Positions 41,107 through 48,720 of a stretch of 64,000 nt of DNA are shown here, piece after piece. The translations under genes and the position numbers were made by a program. Source of the DNA: Streptosporangium saharense (lineage in GTDB: Bacteria; Actinomycetota; Actinomycetes; Streptosporangiales; Streptosporangiaceae); NCBI RefSeq assembly GCF_014203715.1, contig NZ_JACHJP010000008.1, forward strand, positions 1 through 64,000, read 5' to 3'. The notes below the pieces were generated by a model. It was not told the origin of the DNA. It saw only the letters and a program-made list of their open reading frames with translations, and searched no databases. Every line of letters begins with the position of its first letter. Position 1 is the first letter of the stretch.

Positions 41107-41624
41107 GGCACGGGCCTGGCACGGGCCTCGGCCGCGGCGGCGTAGGCGCGGCGGCTCAGCGCGGCGTCGCCCCCGATGGTCGCGATCAGGAAGCACATGG
41201 TGATCCCCGACAGTTCGAGCAGGCTCACCTGGCCACGGTCCAGCACCAGGTATCCGACGACCGCGAGCCCGGCGGCCACGGCGGCCACCAGCCTGCGCGG
41301 CCAGTCGCGGTACACGGAGAAGCAGGTGAACAGGGCGATCCAGGCGGGCCACTGCACCACGGTCACCGCGTATCCCGCCGCCTCGTTGACCACCAGCAGC
41401 GCCGAGACGACGCCGACCACCGGCAACGGGAAGACCTGCCGCCACAGCAGGGTCAGCGCGGCGACCGTGATCAGGGCGAGCCCGGGAAGGTCGGGCTCCC
41501 GGTAGGGCGGTCCGGCGGCGGCCAGCACGCTCGCGACAACGGACCCGACGGCCAGCGCACCCGCCAGCCAGCGGTCGGCCCTGGTGGGCCGGGTACGGCG
41601 AAAGCCGCCTGGAGGAGTACGCAT
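41103..41624 (-). CDS. Histidine kinase, N-terminal membrane half (split gene)
   Basis: A 173-residue membrane fragment with about five transmembrane helices (GLALITVAALTLLWRQVFPLPVVGVVSALL), ending AAAAEARARPVP at a premature TGA. The ATG at 41624 has AAGGATGGGGG upstream; an ATG at 41639 is also in frame. It is the sensor half of the kinase encoded next. The break coincides with the end of an 11-bp tandem duplication. Confidence 0.78.
   Translation of the reverse strand: MRTPPGGFRRTRPTRADRWLAGALAVGSVVASVLAAAGPPYREPDLPGLALITVAALTLLWRQVFPLPVVGVVSALLVVNEAAGYAVTVVQWPAWIALFTCFSVYRDWPRRLVAAVAAGLAVVGYLVLDRGQVSLLELSGITMCFLIATIGGDAALSRRAYAAAAEARARPVP
41107..41128. repeat. 11-bp tandem duplication splitting the kinase gene
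   Basis: GGCACGGGCCT occurs twice in a row, perfectly. Because 11 is not a multiple of three, it shifts the reading frame between the membrane and kinase halves. Confidence 0.95.
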
Positions 41625-41788
41625 ACCCCCATCCTTCACCGAACCAGGGCAAGCAGGTCAACCGGTCTCCCTCGGATGAGGGAGGCTCCCTCCCCAGGCA
41701 GGGGGGCGACCGCCGTACCCGGGCGACCCTACGTTGTGGACAACCTTGGACGGCCCTTACGGACGGCCGATCGACGATGGGGGCGTTC

Positions 41789-42508
41789 ATGAGAAGGACA
41801 GTCGGGCTGTGGTGGGTCGTCCTCACCGCGGTGGGAATCGCGGTGTACGCGCCGCTGCCGTACCTGACGGAGACGCTGCGGCAGCTCGCGCGGACCGAGG
41901 TCGGGATCGCGGCCAACTACGTCGACCAGCCGGGCTGGGCGCAGGCGGCCCTGTACGTGCACATCTGCTTCGGTGCCCTGGCGCTGCTGATCTCACCCAC
42001 CCAGTTCGTCGTACGGCTGCGCACCCGCTTTCCCGGGTTCCACCGGGTCTGCGGGCGGGTCGCGATCGTCTCCATGATCGTGGCCGGGGTGGCGGGGCTG
42101 GTGATGGCCCCGGCCAACATGGCGGGTCCGGTGGGCACGGTCGGCTTCGGGACGCTGGCCGTACTGTGGACGACCTTCGCCGTTGCGGCCTACCGGGCGA
42201 TCAGGCGCGGTGACGTCGCCACGCACCGCCGCTGGGCGACGCGGGCGTTCGCGCTGACGTACGCCGCGGTGATGCTCAGGACGTGGCCGCTCGTCCTCGT
42301 CCCGCTCCAGGTCGCGTTCGGCGTGGACGAGGTCACCGCCTTCGACCGCTCCTACCTGGCCAACTCCTTCCTGAGCTGGGTGCCGAACCTGCTGCTCGTG
42401 GAGATCATGCTTCGGCGGATCCCGCGACGGGCCGCCCACGCCGCGAACCGCGCCGTGAACCAGGAGGTCGCCGCGTCCGTTTCCGGATCGCCGGGACCAT
42501 CCCGGTAG
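41789..42508 (+). CDS. DUF2306 membrane protein (copy 3)
   Basis: A 239-residue protein with six or seven helices. YVHICFGALALLISPTQFVVRLRTRFPGFHRVCGRVAIVSM and ATHRRWATRAFALTYAAVML carry the family's His motifs. The ATG at 41789 has GGGGG upstream; an ATG at 41777 is in frame but lacks a site. It lies divergently beside the two-component system, which may control it, and 20 nt before a serine-hydrolase gene. Function is unknown. Confidence 0.8.
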   Translation: MRRTVGLWWVVLTAVGIAVYAPLPYLTETLRQLARTEVGIAANYVDQPGWAQAALYVHICFGALALLISPTQFVVRLRTRFPGFHRVCGRVAIVSMIVAGVAGLVMAPANMAGPVGTVGFGTLAVLWTTFAVAAYRAIRRGDVATHRRWATRAFALTYAAVMLRTWPLVLVPLQVAFGVDEVTAFDRSYLANSFLSWVPNLLLVEIMLRRIPRRAAHAANRAVNQEVAASVSGSPGPSR

Positions 42509-42527
42509 GAACCGAGAAAGGCATGCG

Positions 42528-43688
42528 ATGCGTCGAGGAACGAGCCGGAAGATCGCCCTGCTGACCGGTGCGGCCACCGTCGTGGCCGCCTGCGGTCTGT
42601 CGGGAGCGGGTCCGGCGCTGGCCGACGTCCCCCAGCCGGACTGCGGAAAGATCTACCAGCGGAAGGGCGCCGGGTTCTACGAGGACAACCCGGTCTACGT
42701 CGACCGGCGGAACGACTCCGCCGACTGGAAGGTGTCCACCCCGAAAGCCGAGGGCCTGGACGGGAAGCGGATCAAGGCCGGGGTCGCCTATTTAGCGCGT
42801 ACCTCCTCGCTCACCAGCGTCATCGTGATGCGCCACGGCAAACTGGTCACCGAGTCCTACTTCCACGGCGGCGCCGTGAACAGGGCGCGGAACATCCACT
42901 CCTCGTCGAAGGGCGTCATCCAGGCCCTCGTCGGCATCGCCGTCAGCGAGAGGCGCATCGGCAGCCTGAACGACCCGATCAGCAAGTATCTCCCCGCCAC
43001 CTACTTCACCGGCCCCGGCGCCGACAAGAAGAACATCACCGTCAGGCACCTCCTCACCATGTCCTCCGGGATCGCCTGGAAGGAGGACAAGTCGGAGAAG
43101 CTGATCGAGAAGCAGCCGGACTGGGTCCGGGCCATCCTCGCCCGGCCCCTGGCACACCGGCCGGGGACGACCTTCAATTACGGCAGCGACAACACCCACC
43201 TGCTGTCGGCCATCCTGCAGCGGGCCACCGGCATGAACACCTGCCGCTACGCCGAGACCCGGCTTTTCAGCAAGATCGGCATCACCCCCGAGCACTGGGG
43301 CAGGGACCCGCAGGGGATCTACTCCGGTGGCTACAACCTCTATCTCACGCCTCGCGAGATGGCGAAGTTCGGCCAGCTCTACCTCAACGGCGGACGCTGG
43401 AACGGCAGGCAGGTCGTCCCCAAAGTGACCGTCCAGCAGGCCGCGACCACGGTCCTCAAGGCCGACAGGACCTACTCGTACTCCTCGGGCTGGTGGAAGC
43501 AGAAGATCCGGGGCGTGGACATCTTCTTCGGCTGGGGCTTCGGCGGGCAGTTCCTCTACGTCATCCCGTCCCTCGACGTCGTCTTCGCCACCACCCAGGA
43601 CACCTCGCCGAGCGCCGACGGCCAGGAGGTGGACGAGGTGACCTTCGTCAGGGACTATCTGCTGCCCGCCGTACAGAAGAAGAAGTAG
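42528..43688 (+). CDS. Exported serine hydrolase (beta-lactamase family)
   Basis: A 386-residue protein with a signal peptide; VVAAC looks like a lipobox, so it may be a lipoprotein, although an ALA cleavage site follows. The catalytic SxxK is SSSK in HSSSKGVIQALVG, the YxN position reads NYGSDNTHL, and WGFGGQFLYV takes the KTG place. AGAAAGG lies before the ATG. Related enzymes are esterases, DD-peptidases or 6-aminohexanoate-dimer hydrolases. It probably forms an operon with the DUF2306 gene. Confidence 0.85.
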   Translation: MRRGTSRKIALLTGAATVVAACGLSGAGPALADVPQPDCGKIYQRKGAGFYEDNPVYVDRRNDSADWKVSTPKAEGLDGKRIKAGVAYLARTSSLTSVIVMRHGKLVTESYFHGGAVNRARNIHSSSKGVIQALVGIAVSERRIGSLNDPISKYLPATYFTGPGADKKNITVRHLLTMSSGIAWKEDKSEKLIEKQPDWVRAILARPLAHRPGTTFNYGSDNTHLLSAILQRATGMNTCRYAETRLFSKIGITPEHWGRDPQGIYSGGYNLYLTPREMAKFGQLYLNGGRWNGRQVVPKVTVQQAATTVLKADRTYSYSSGWWKQKIRGVDIFFGWGFGGQFLYVIPSLDVVFATTQDTSPSADGQEVDEVTFVRDYLLPAVQKKK

Positions 43689-43691
43689 GGG

Positions 43692-44552
43692 TCAGCGGAC
43701 CCCGGCGCGTTGGGAGGCGGCGGCGTCGGGGCGCAGGTCCGCAAGGGTGAGCGGGTGCGCGGGCGGGTCGGGCAGGAGCATCGTGCGGACGAGGCCCAGG
43801 TCGGGGCCGTTGTGCACGAGTTCGCCTGGTTCGAGTAGCCGCCAGCCGGGGTCGTCGTCCATCCGCTCGCTGGCCACGACCAGCGCGGGCACCGTGGACA
43901 GGTCGTCGGAGCGCACCCGCATGTGCCCGCCCGTTCCCCGGTGGTCGAGGTGGCCGCCGGGGGTGCGTTCGAGCACGTAGAGCTCGTGGGTGTCGGGGTA
44001 GCGCAGCGCCCACAGCTCGTCGGGGGTGGCGAGGACGATGTTGAGCGCGTACAGCGGCAGGTTCTCCGCGACCCACCGTACGGCCCGGCCAAGCCCCTCG
44101 GCCACGTCCCCGCCGTTCGCCCTGATCTCCTTGGTGACCAGGGCGAACACCCGTTCCGAGTCGGTCTCGCCCTTGACCAGGGAGAGCGCGTCCCCCAAAT
44201 GCTTGTCGAGCAGGTCGAGGCCCTCGACGACGCCGTTGTGCGCGAACAGCCGTCCGTCCTGCTCGAAGGGGTGGGTGTTGCGGACGTCGAGGCCCCCGGT
44301 CGAGGCGAACCTGATGTGGGCCACGAAGGTGGTTGACCGCACGTCCCTGGCCTCCTCGGCGAAGTGCCGGTCGGCGTAGGCGGCGATGGGCGCCTTGTGC
44401 ACCCGCGGCGTGCCGTCCTCCTCGAAGTAGCCGAGCCCGGTCCCGTCGGGGTCGCGGTGCCCCTGGACGCTGAGGCTGTCCGGAGCGTCGAGCAGCCAGA
44501 ACGTGGCCCGGGTGCGTCGCGGCGCACCGGTCATCCCGAACAGACGGCACAT
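43692..44552 (-). CDS. Class II glutamine amidotransferase (YafJ-like)
   Basis: A 286-residue Ntn hydrolase beginning MCRLFG, so Cys2 becomes the N-terminal nucleophile. HRDPDGTGLGYF, AHIRFASTGGLDVRNTHPF and FAHNGVVEG are the glutamine-binding motifs. There is no synthetase domain. Such stand-alone glutaminase domains supply ammonia or act on gamma-glutamyl compounds. GGAGGCGGA lies before the ATG. It converges on the serine-hydrolase gene with a 3-nt gap. Confidence 0.9.
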   Translation of the reverse strand: MCRLFGMTGAPRRTRATFWLLDAPDSLSVQGHRDPDGTGLGYFEEDGTPRVHKAPIAAYADRHFAEEARDVRSTTFVAHIRFASTGGLDVRNTHPFEQDGRLFAHNGVVEGLDLLDKHLGDALSLVKGETDSERVFALVTKEIRANGGDVAEGLGRAVRWVAENLPLYALNIVLATPDELWALRYPDTHELYVLERTPGGHLDHRGTGGHMRVRSDDLSTVPALVVASERMDDDPGWRLLEPGELVHNGPDLGLVRTMLLPDPPAHPLTLADLRPDAAASQRAGVR

Positions 44553-44696
44553 TCCGCCTCCCCTCCTCGGGAGAGTCCTTCCCCGGGCGTGGCAGATCTT
44601 GCTCGGTTTGCGGTGAAAGTCCAGGTCGGGAGGTGTCCTGGGTGGCGCAATCTGACCGTTATGCCATTTTCCCTACTCGTTTAATAGGCTTTTTCC

Positions 44697-45467
44697 GTGA
44701 GACAGTCCGACCGCCGCGGAAGAGCGGCAGCGTCCCGGAGCAGGGCCGACCGCGCGAGGCAGGTGGCCGACCTGCTGCGGCGGGAGATCGTGCACGGCGG
44801 GTACGGCGTGGGGCGGCTCCCGCTCGAAGCCGCCCTCGCCCGCGAGTTCGGGACCTCGCGCAACGCCATCCGTGAGGCCCTGGACCTGCTGCGCGGCGAG
44901 GGGCTCGTCGAACGCTGCCCCGGCGTCGGCACCACGGTCGCCGCGGAGAAGTATCCCCACGACCTGCACCGCCTGCTCGGCCTCGCCGAGACCCTCCACG
45001 AACACGGCCGGGTCACCAACGAGGTCCGCACGATGAGCCTCATCGCGCCGCCCGCCGCGGTCGCGCGCAGGCTCGGCCTCGCGGCGGGGGAGCAGGTCGT
45101 CTTCCTCGAACGGCTGCGCAGCCTCAACGGCCTGCCGCTCTCCCTCGACCTGACCTATCTCGTCCGCGACGTCGGCGAACCGCTGTTCGACGCCGACCTC
45201 GAAGGCAACGACATCTTCGTGCTGCTCGAACACATCACCGGCCAGCCTCTTGGTACGGCGGAGCTGACCATGGAGGCCGTCAACGCCGACGCCCACACCG
45301 CCGCCGTGCTCGACGCCCCGCGCGGAGCCGCCCTGCTCATGATCGAGCGGCTCACCCACCTGTCGGACGGACGCCCCGTCGACCTGGAGTACGTCCGCTT
45401 CCGCGGGGACCGCCTGACCATGCGCGGCCACCTGCACCGCGGCCGGGAGGAGGACACATGCCCCTGA
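44697..45467 (+). CDS. GntR/HutC-type regulator (UTRA domain)
   Basis: A 256-residue regulator starting with GTG. The winged HTH is QVADLLRREIVHGGYGVGRLPLEAALAREFGTSRNAIREALDLLRGEGLVERCPGVGT, and residues 90-250 form a UTRA ligand domain (FLERLRSLNGLPLSLDLTYL). It heads the operon, and the ferredoxin ATG lies inside its 3' end. It is the likely ligand-responsive regulator of the uptake/redox operon. The AT-rich CGTTTAATAGGCTTTTT just upstream probably holds the promoter. Confidence 0.88.
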   Translation: MRQSDRRGRAAASRSRADRARQVADLLRREIVHGGYGVGRLPLEAALAREFGTSRNAIREALDLLRGEGLVERCPGVGTTVAAEKYPHDLHRLLGLAETLHEHGRVTNEVRTMSLIAPPAAVARRLGLAAGEQVVFLERLRSLNGLPLSLDLTYLVRDVGEPLFDADLEGNDIFVLLEHITGQPLGTAELTMEAVNADAHTAAVLDAPRGAALLMIERLTHLSDGRPVDLEYVRFRGDRLTMRGHLHRGREEDTCP

Positions 45468-45685
45468 TCAACCAGCGCGTCGAGGTCCCGGTGACCATCG
45501 ACGAGGCCCTGTGCATCGACGGCTGCACGCTCTGCGTCGAGGCCTGCCCACTGGACTCCCTCGCCATCAGCGACGAGACCGGCAAGGCCTACATGTACGT
45601 CGACGAGTGCTGGTACTGCGGCCCCTGCGCCGCCCGCTGTCCCGTGGACGCGGTCACCATCAACATCCCCTACCTGCTCCGCTGA
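45458..45685 (+). CDS. AprB-like 2[4Fe-4S] ferredoxin
   Basis: A 75-residue ferredoxin with two cluster motifs: CIDGCTLCVEACP (first spacing CxxxC rather than CxxC) and CWYCGPCAARCP, ending IPYLLR. It overlaps the GntR gene by 10 nt. This form usually accompanies AprA/fumarate-reductase-type flavoproteins and passes electrons to or from the FAD. Here the flavoprotein is the last gene of the same operon. Confidence 0.87.
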   Translation: MPLINQRVEVPVTIDEALCIDGCTLCVEACPLDSLAISDETGKAYMYVDECWYCGPCAARCPVDAVTINIPYLLR

Positions 45686-45701
45686 AGGACGTGCCCCGGA
45701 G

Positions 45702-47123
45702 ATGAGATCCCTCCGTACGGCGGCGCTGGCCGCCCTGTCGCTCCTGCTCACCGGCTGCTCGGTCGCCGGTGCCGGTGCCGGTGTCCCCGACGGCTCCGAG
45801 GGCGGGAAGATCCGCCTCGTCGTCGGATACCAGTCGAAGACGATCAACACCGTGACCGCCGGGACGCTGCTGCGCTCGCTCGGCTACCTGGAGAAGCGGC
45901 TCGGCGACCGCTACACCGTCGAGTGGCAGGACCACGACACCGGCGCCCCCATCACCGCGAAGATGGTGGCCGGGAAGATAGACATTGGCTCGATGGGTGA
46001 CTACCCCCTGCTGATCAACGCCTCCCGCACCCAGCAGACCCCTTCGGCCCGCACCGAACTGGTCTCCGTCACCGGCTACAACCTGCGCGGCGCGCTCAAC
46101 ATGGTCGTCGTCGCCAAGGACTCGCCCGCCAGGACGCTGGCCGACCTGAAGGGGAAGAAGATCTCCGCCAGCGTCGGCTCCGCCGGGCACGGCACCCTGG
46201 TCCAGGCGCTGGAGAAGGCGGGCATCGACCCGACGACCGGCGTCGAGACCGTCAACCAGCAACCCCCGGTCGGCGCCTCGGCGCTTGAGTCGGGCGGCGT
46301 CCAGGGCTACGCCCAGTTCGTGGCCTGGCCGGGCCTGCTCGTCTTCCAGGACAAGGCACGCCTGCTCTACGACGGCGCCGCCCTCGACGTGCCGACCTTC
46401 CACGGCGTCGTGCTGCGCCAGGCCTACGCCAAGGAGCACCCCGAGGTTGTCGACGCCTTCCTCAAGGCGCAGCTCGACGCCACCACCTACCTGCACGAAC
46501 ACCCGCTCCAGGCCGCGCTGACCGTGGCCGACCAGACCGGGCTGCCCGCCGAGGTCGTCTACCTCTACAACGGCCCCGGCGGCATCTCGACCTTCGACGC
46601 CACCCTCAAGCCGCAGCTCAAGGCCGCCCACGAGCACGACGTGCCCTATCTCAGGCGCATCGGCGACGGCTTCTCCGGCGTGGACCTCACGACGTTCGTC
46701 AACGACACCTATCTCCGCAGGGCGTACGGCCCGGCCTACGAGACCGACCTCGCCTCGACCGCCAACCCCGCGAAGATCACCGGCACCGACCCCGTCTGCG
46801 ACGTCCCCGTCGACGACCCGGCGACCGCCTCCGAGCTGTGGCTGTCCGGCCAGGAGACCACCAGGCCCGCCGCGACCCCCACCTGCCTGCTGCGGCAGAT
46901 CGCCGGGGCGGGCTCGGCGAAGGTCCGCGCCGCCTACGTTCCCGACACGGCCACCGGGACCCGCTGGTTCGCCGACCGGTCCGTCTGGCTCAGGGACCCG
47001 GAGGGGAAGAAGAACGCCGAGTTCCTGCCCTTCACCACCGAGGACGGCGCCAGGGCCTACCGCGAGGCCCACCCGAAGACCGAGATCGTCACCTACGACG
47101 CCGCCCTCAAGGCCGCCCTGTGA
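45702..47123 (+). CDS. SsuA/NMT1-like substrate-binding lipoprotein fused to NosL-like domain
   Basis: A 473-residue lipoprotein: lipobox LLLTGC with Cys19. Residues 35-355 are a type 2 periplasmic binding protein (LVVGYQSKTINTVTAGTLLRSLGY, DIGSMGDYPLLINAS, LADLKGKKISASVGSAGHG) as in sulfonate, taurine or nitrate uptake. Residues 360-473 resemble NosL: CDVPVDDPATASEL, KVRAAYVPDTATGTRWF, FLPFTTEDGARAYREAHP, VTYDAAL. NosL binds Cu(I) through a CxM motif; here it is CDV, so metal binding is uncertain. Its stop overlaps the permease GTG. Confidence 0.82.
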   Translation: MRSLRTAALAALSLLLTGCSVAGAGAGVPDGSEGGKIRLVVGYQSKTINTVTAGTLLRSLGYLEKRLGDRYTVEWQDHDTGAPITAKMVAGKIDIGSMGDYPLLINASRTQQTPSARTELVSVTGYNLRGALNMVVVAKDSPARTLADLKGKKISASVGSAGHGTLVQALEKAGIDPTTGVETVNQQPPVGASALESGGVQGYAQFVAWPGLLVFQDKARLLYDGAALDVPTFHGVVLRQAYAKEHPEVVDAFLKAQLDATTYLHEHPLQAALTVADQTGLPAEVVYLYNGPGGISTFDATLKPQLKAAHEHDVPYLRRIGDGFSGVDLTTFVNDTYLRRAYGPAYETDLASTANPAKITGTDPVCDVPVDDPATASELWLSGQETTRPAATPTCLLRQIAGAGSAKVRAAYVPDTATGTRWFADRSVWLRDPEGKKNAEFLPFTTEDGARAYREAHPKTEIVTYDAALKAAL

Positions 47124-47989
47124 CGGGGGGCTCCGCCGTACGGCATCGGCGCTCCCAAGGCCGCTCGGTGAGTGGCGGCCTCGCCGTACGGCATCGGCGG
47201 GTTGAGGGCCGTTCGGTTCTGCGGTGGGTGACCAGGGTGGGGTGTCTGGTGGCGGCGGCCGGGTTGTGGCAGGTGCTCACCGCGACCGACGCCCACCTGT
47301 GGTTGCGGTTCGACCGGCTGCCGGGCCCCGGCGAGGTCGCCGCCCGCTTCGCCACCCAGCTCACGACCCGGCTGTACTACCTCGACCTGCTGCAGAGTCT
47401 CATCCGCATCCTCACCGGCTTCGCGCTCGCCGCGGTCGCCGGGATCACCGTCGGCGTCCTGATCGCCCGCTCCCGTAGCGCGGGCGACGTGCTGCTGCCG
47501 CTCCTTGAGGCCGTACGGCCCATCCCCGCCATCGCCCTGGTGCCCATCGCGATCCTGCTGTTCCCCACCGACGAGCAGGGCATCGTGTTCATCACCTTCA
47601 CCGCCGCCTTCTTCCCCGTCATGGTCAGCACCCGGCACGCCGTACGGGCACTGCCCACGCTGTGGGAGGACGCGGTCAGGACACTCGGCGGGAGCCGTCG
47701 CCACGTGCTGTGGAACGTCGTGCTCCCCGGCACCCTGCCCGGCGTCTTCGGCGGCCTGTCGGTCGGCATGGGCGTCGCGTGGATCTGTGTGATCTCCGCG
47801 GAGATGATCTCCGGCGAGTTCGGGGTCGGCTACCGGACCTGGCACGCCTACACGATCGTCGACTACCCCGGGGTGATCGTCGGGATGGTCACCATCGGCG
47901 CCCTCGGGTGGCTGACCTCCTCCGTTGTCGAACTGGTCGGCAGACGCGTCACCCGCTGGCTGCCGCGAGGAGAGGGGAGTGGCGCATGA
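47120..47989 (+). CDS. ABC permease, SsuC/TauC type
   Basis: A 289-residue inner-membrane permease with six helices. The EAA loop is WEDAVRTLGGSRRHVLWNVVLPGTLPGVFGGLSVGMG. The GTG at 47120 overlaps the binding-protein stop (GTGA). The N-terminus holds an in-frame 48-nt duplication starting at 47120 and 47168 (GGxAVRHRR twice), so GTG 47168 is a second possible start. It works with the ATPase that follows (ATGA overlap). Confidence 0.9.
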   Translation: MTGGSAVRHRRSQGRSVSGGLAVRHRRVEGRSVLRWVTRVGCLVAAAGLWQVLTATDAHLWLRFDRLPGPGEVAARFATQLTTRLYYLDLLQSLIRILTGFALAAVAGITVGVLIARSRSAGDVLLPLLEAVRPIPAIALVPIAILLFPTDEQGIVFITFTAAFFPVMVSTRHAVRALPTLWEDAVRTLGGSRRHVLWNVVLPGTLPGVFGGLSVGMGVAWICVISAEMISGEFGVGYRTWHAYTIVDYPGVIVGMVTIGALGWLTSSVVELVGRRVTRWLPRGEGSGA

Positions 47990-48720
47990 CGCTCACCGGA
48001 CAGCGTGTGGAGGCGGGCCGTACCGGACTGTCGTTCCGGCTCGACGGGGCCGGGTTCGGGTACGGGAACACGACAGTGCTGCGGGATGTCGCCCTCGACG
48101 TCGCGCCCGGCGAGGTCATGGTGGTCGTCGGGGCCTCCGGTTCCGGCAAGTCCACGCTGCTGCGCGCCCTGGCGGGACTGCTGGCCGCCCGCGAGGGACG
48201 CGTCCTGGCCGGGGAGGAACCGGTCACCGGCCCGGGCGCCGAGCGCGCCATGGTCTTCCAGGACGACGGCCTGCTGCCGTGGCGCACCGTACGGCGTAAC
48301 GTCGAACTCCCGCTGGCCATCAGGAAGGTCTCCCGGCGCGAGCGCGCGCTGGCCGCCACCGAGTGGATCGAACGGGTCGGCCTGACCGAGGCCGCCGAGC
48401 GGCTGCCCAGGGAGCTGTCCGGCGGCATGCGCCAGCGGGTGCAACTCGCCCGCGCCCTGGTCGGCGCGCCCCGGGCCGTGCTGATGGACGAGCCCTTCGG
48501 CGCCCTGGACGCCCAGACCAGGGCCGACATGCAACGCCTGCTGCTGGACGTGCTGCGCGACACCTCGGCGACCGTCGTCTTCGTCACCCACGACGTGGAC
48601 GAGGCGCTGCTGCTGGCCGACCGCGTCGCCGTGCTGGGCCGTACCGGCGTCAAGACCGTCCTGGAGACGCGGGGCGGGCCCAGGGAGGCCCTGCGCGAAC
48701 GCATCCTGAAGGAGCTGTAG
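47986..48720 (+). CDS. ABC ATPase, SsuB/TauB type
   Basis: A 244-residue nucleotide-binding subunit with Walker A GASGSGKST, Q-loop VFQDDGLLPW, signature LSGGMRQR, Walker B AVLMDEPFGALD and H-loop VTHDVDEALLLADR. It powers uptake of the ligand carried by the lipoprotein at 45702. The LLPW after the Q-loop is typical of nitrate/sulfonate/taurine importers. Its stop overlaps the next start by one base (TAGTG). Confidence 0.93.
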   Translation: MTLTGQRVEAGRTGLSFRLDGAGFGYGNTTVLRDVALDVAPGEVMVVVGASGSGKSTLLRALAGLLAAREGRVLAGEEPVTGPGAERAMVFQDDGLLPWRTVRRNVELPLAIRKVSRRERALAATEWIERVGLTEAAERLPRELSGGMRQRVQLARALVGAPRAVLMDEPFGALDAQTRADMQRLLLDVLRDTSATVVFVTHDVDEALLLADRVAVLGRTGVKTVLETRGGPREALRERILKEL

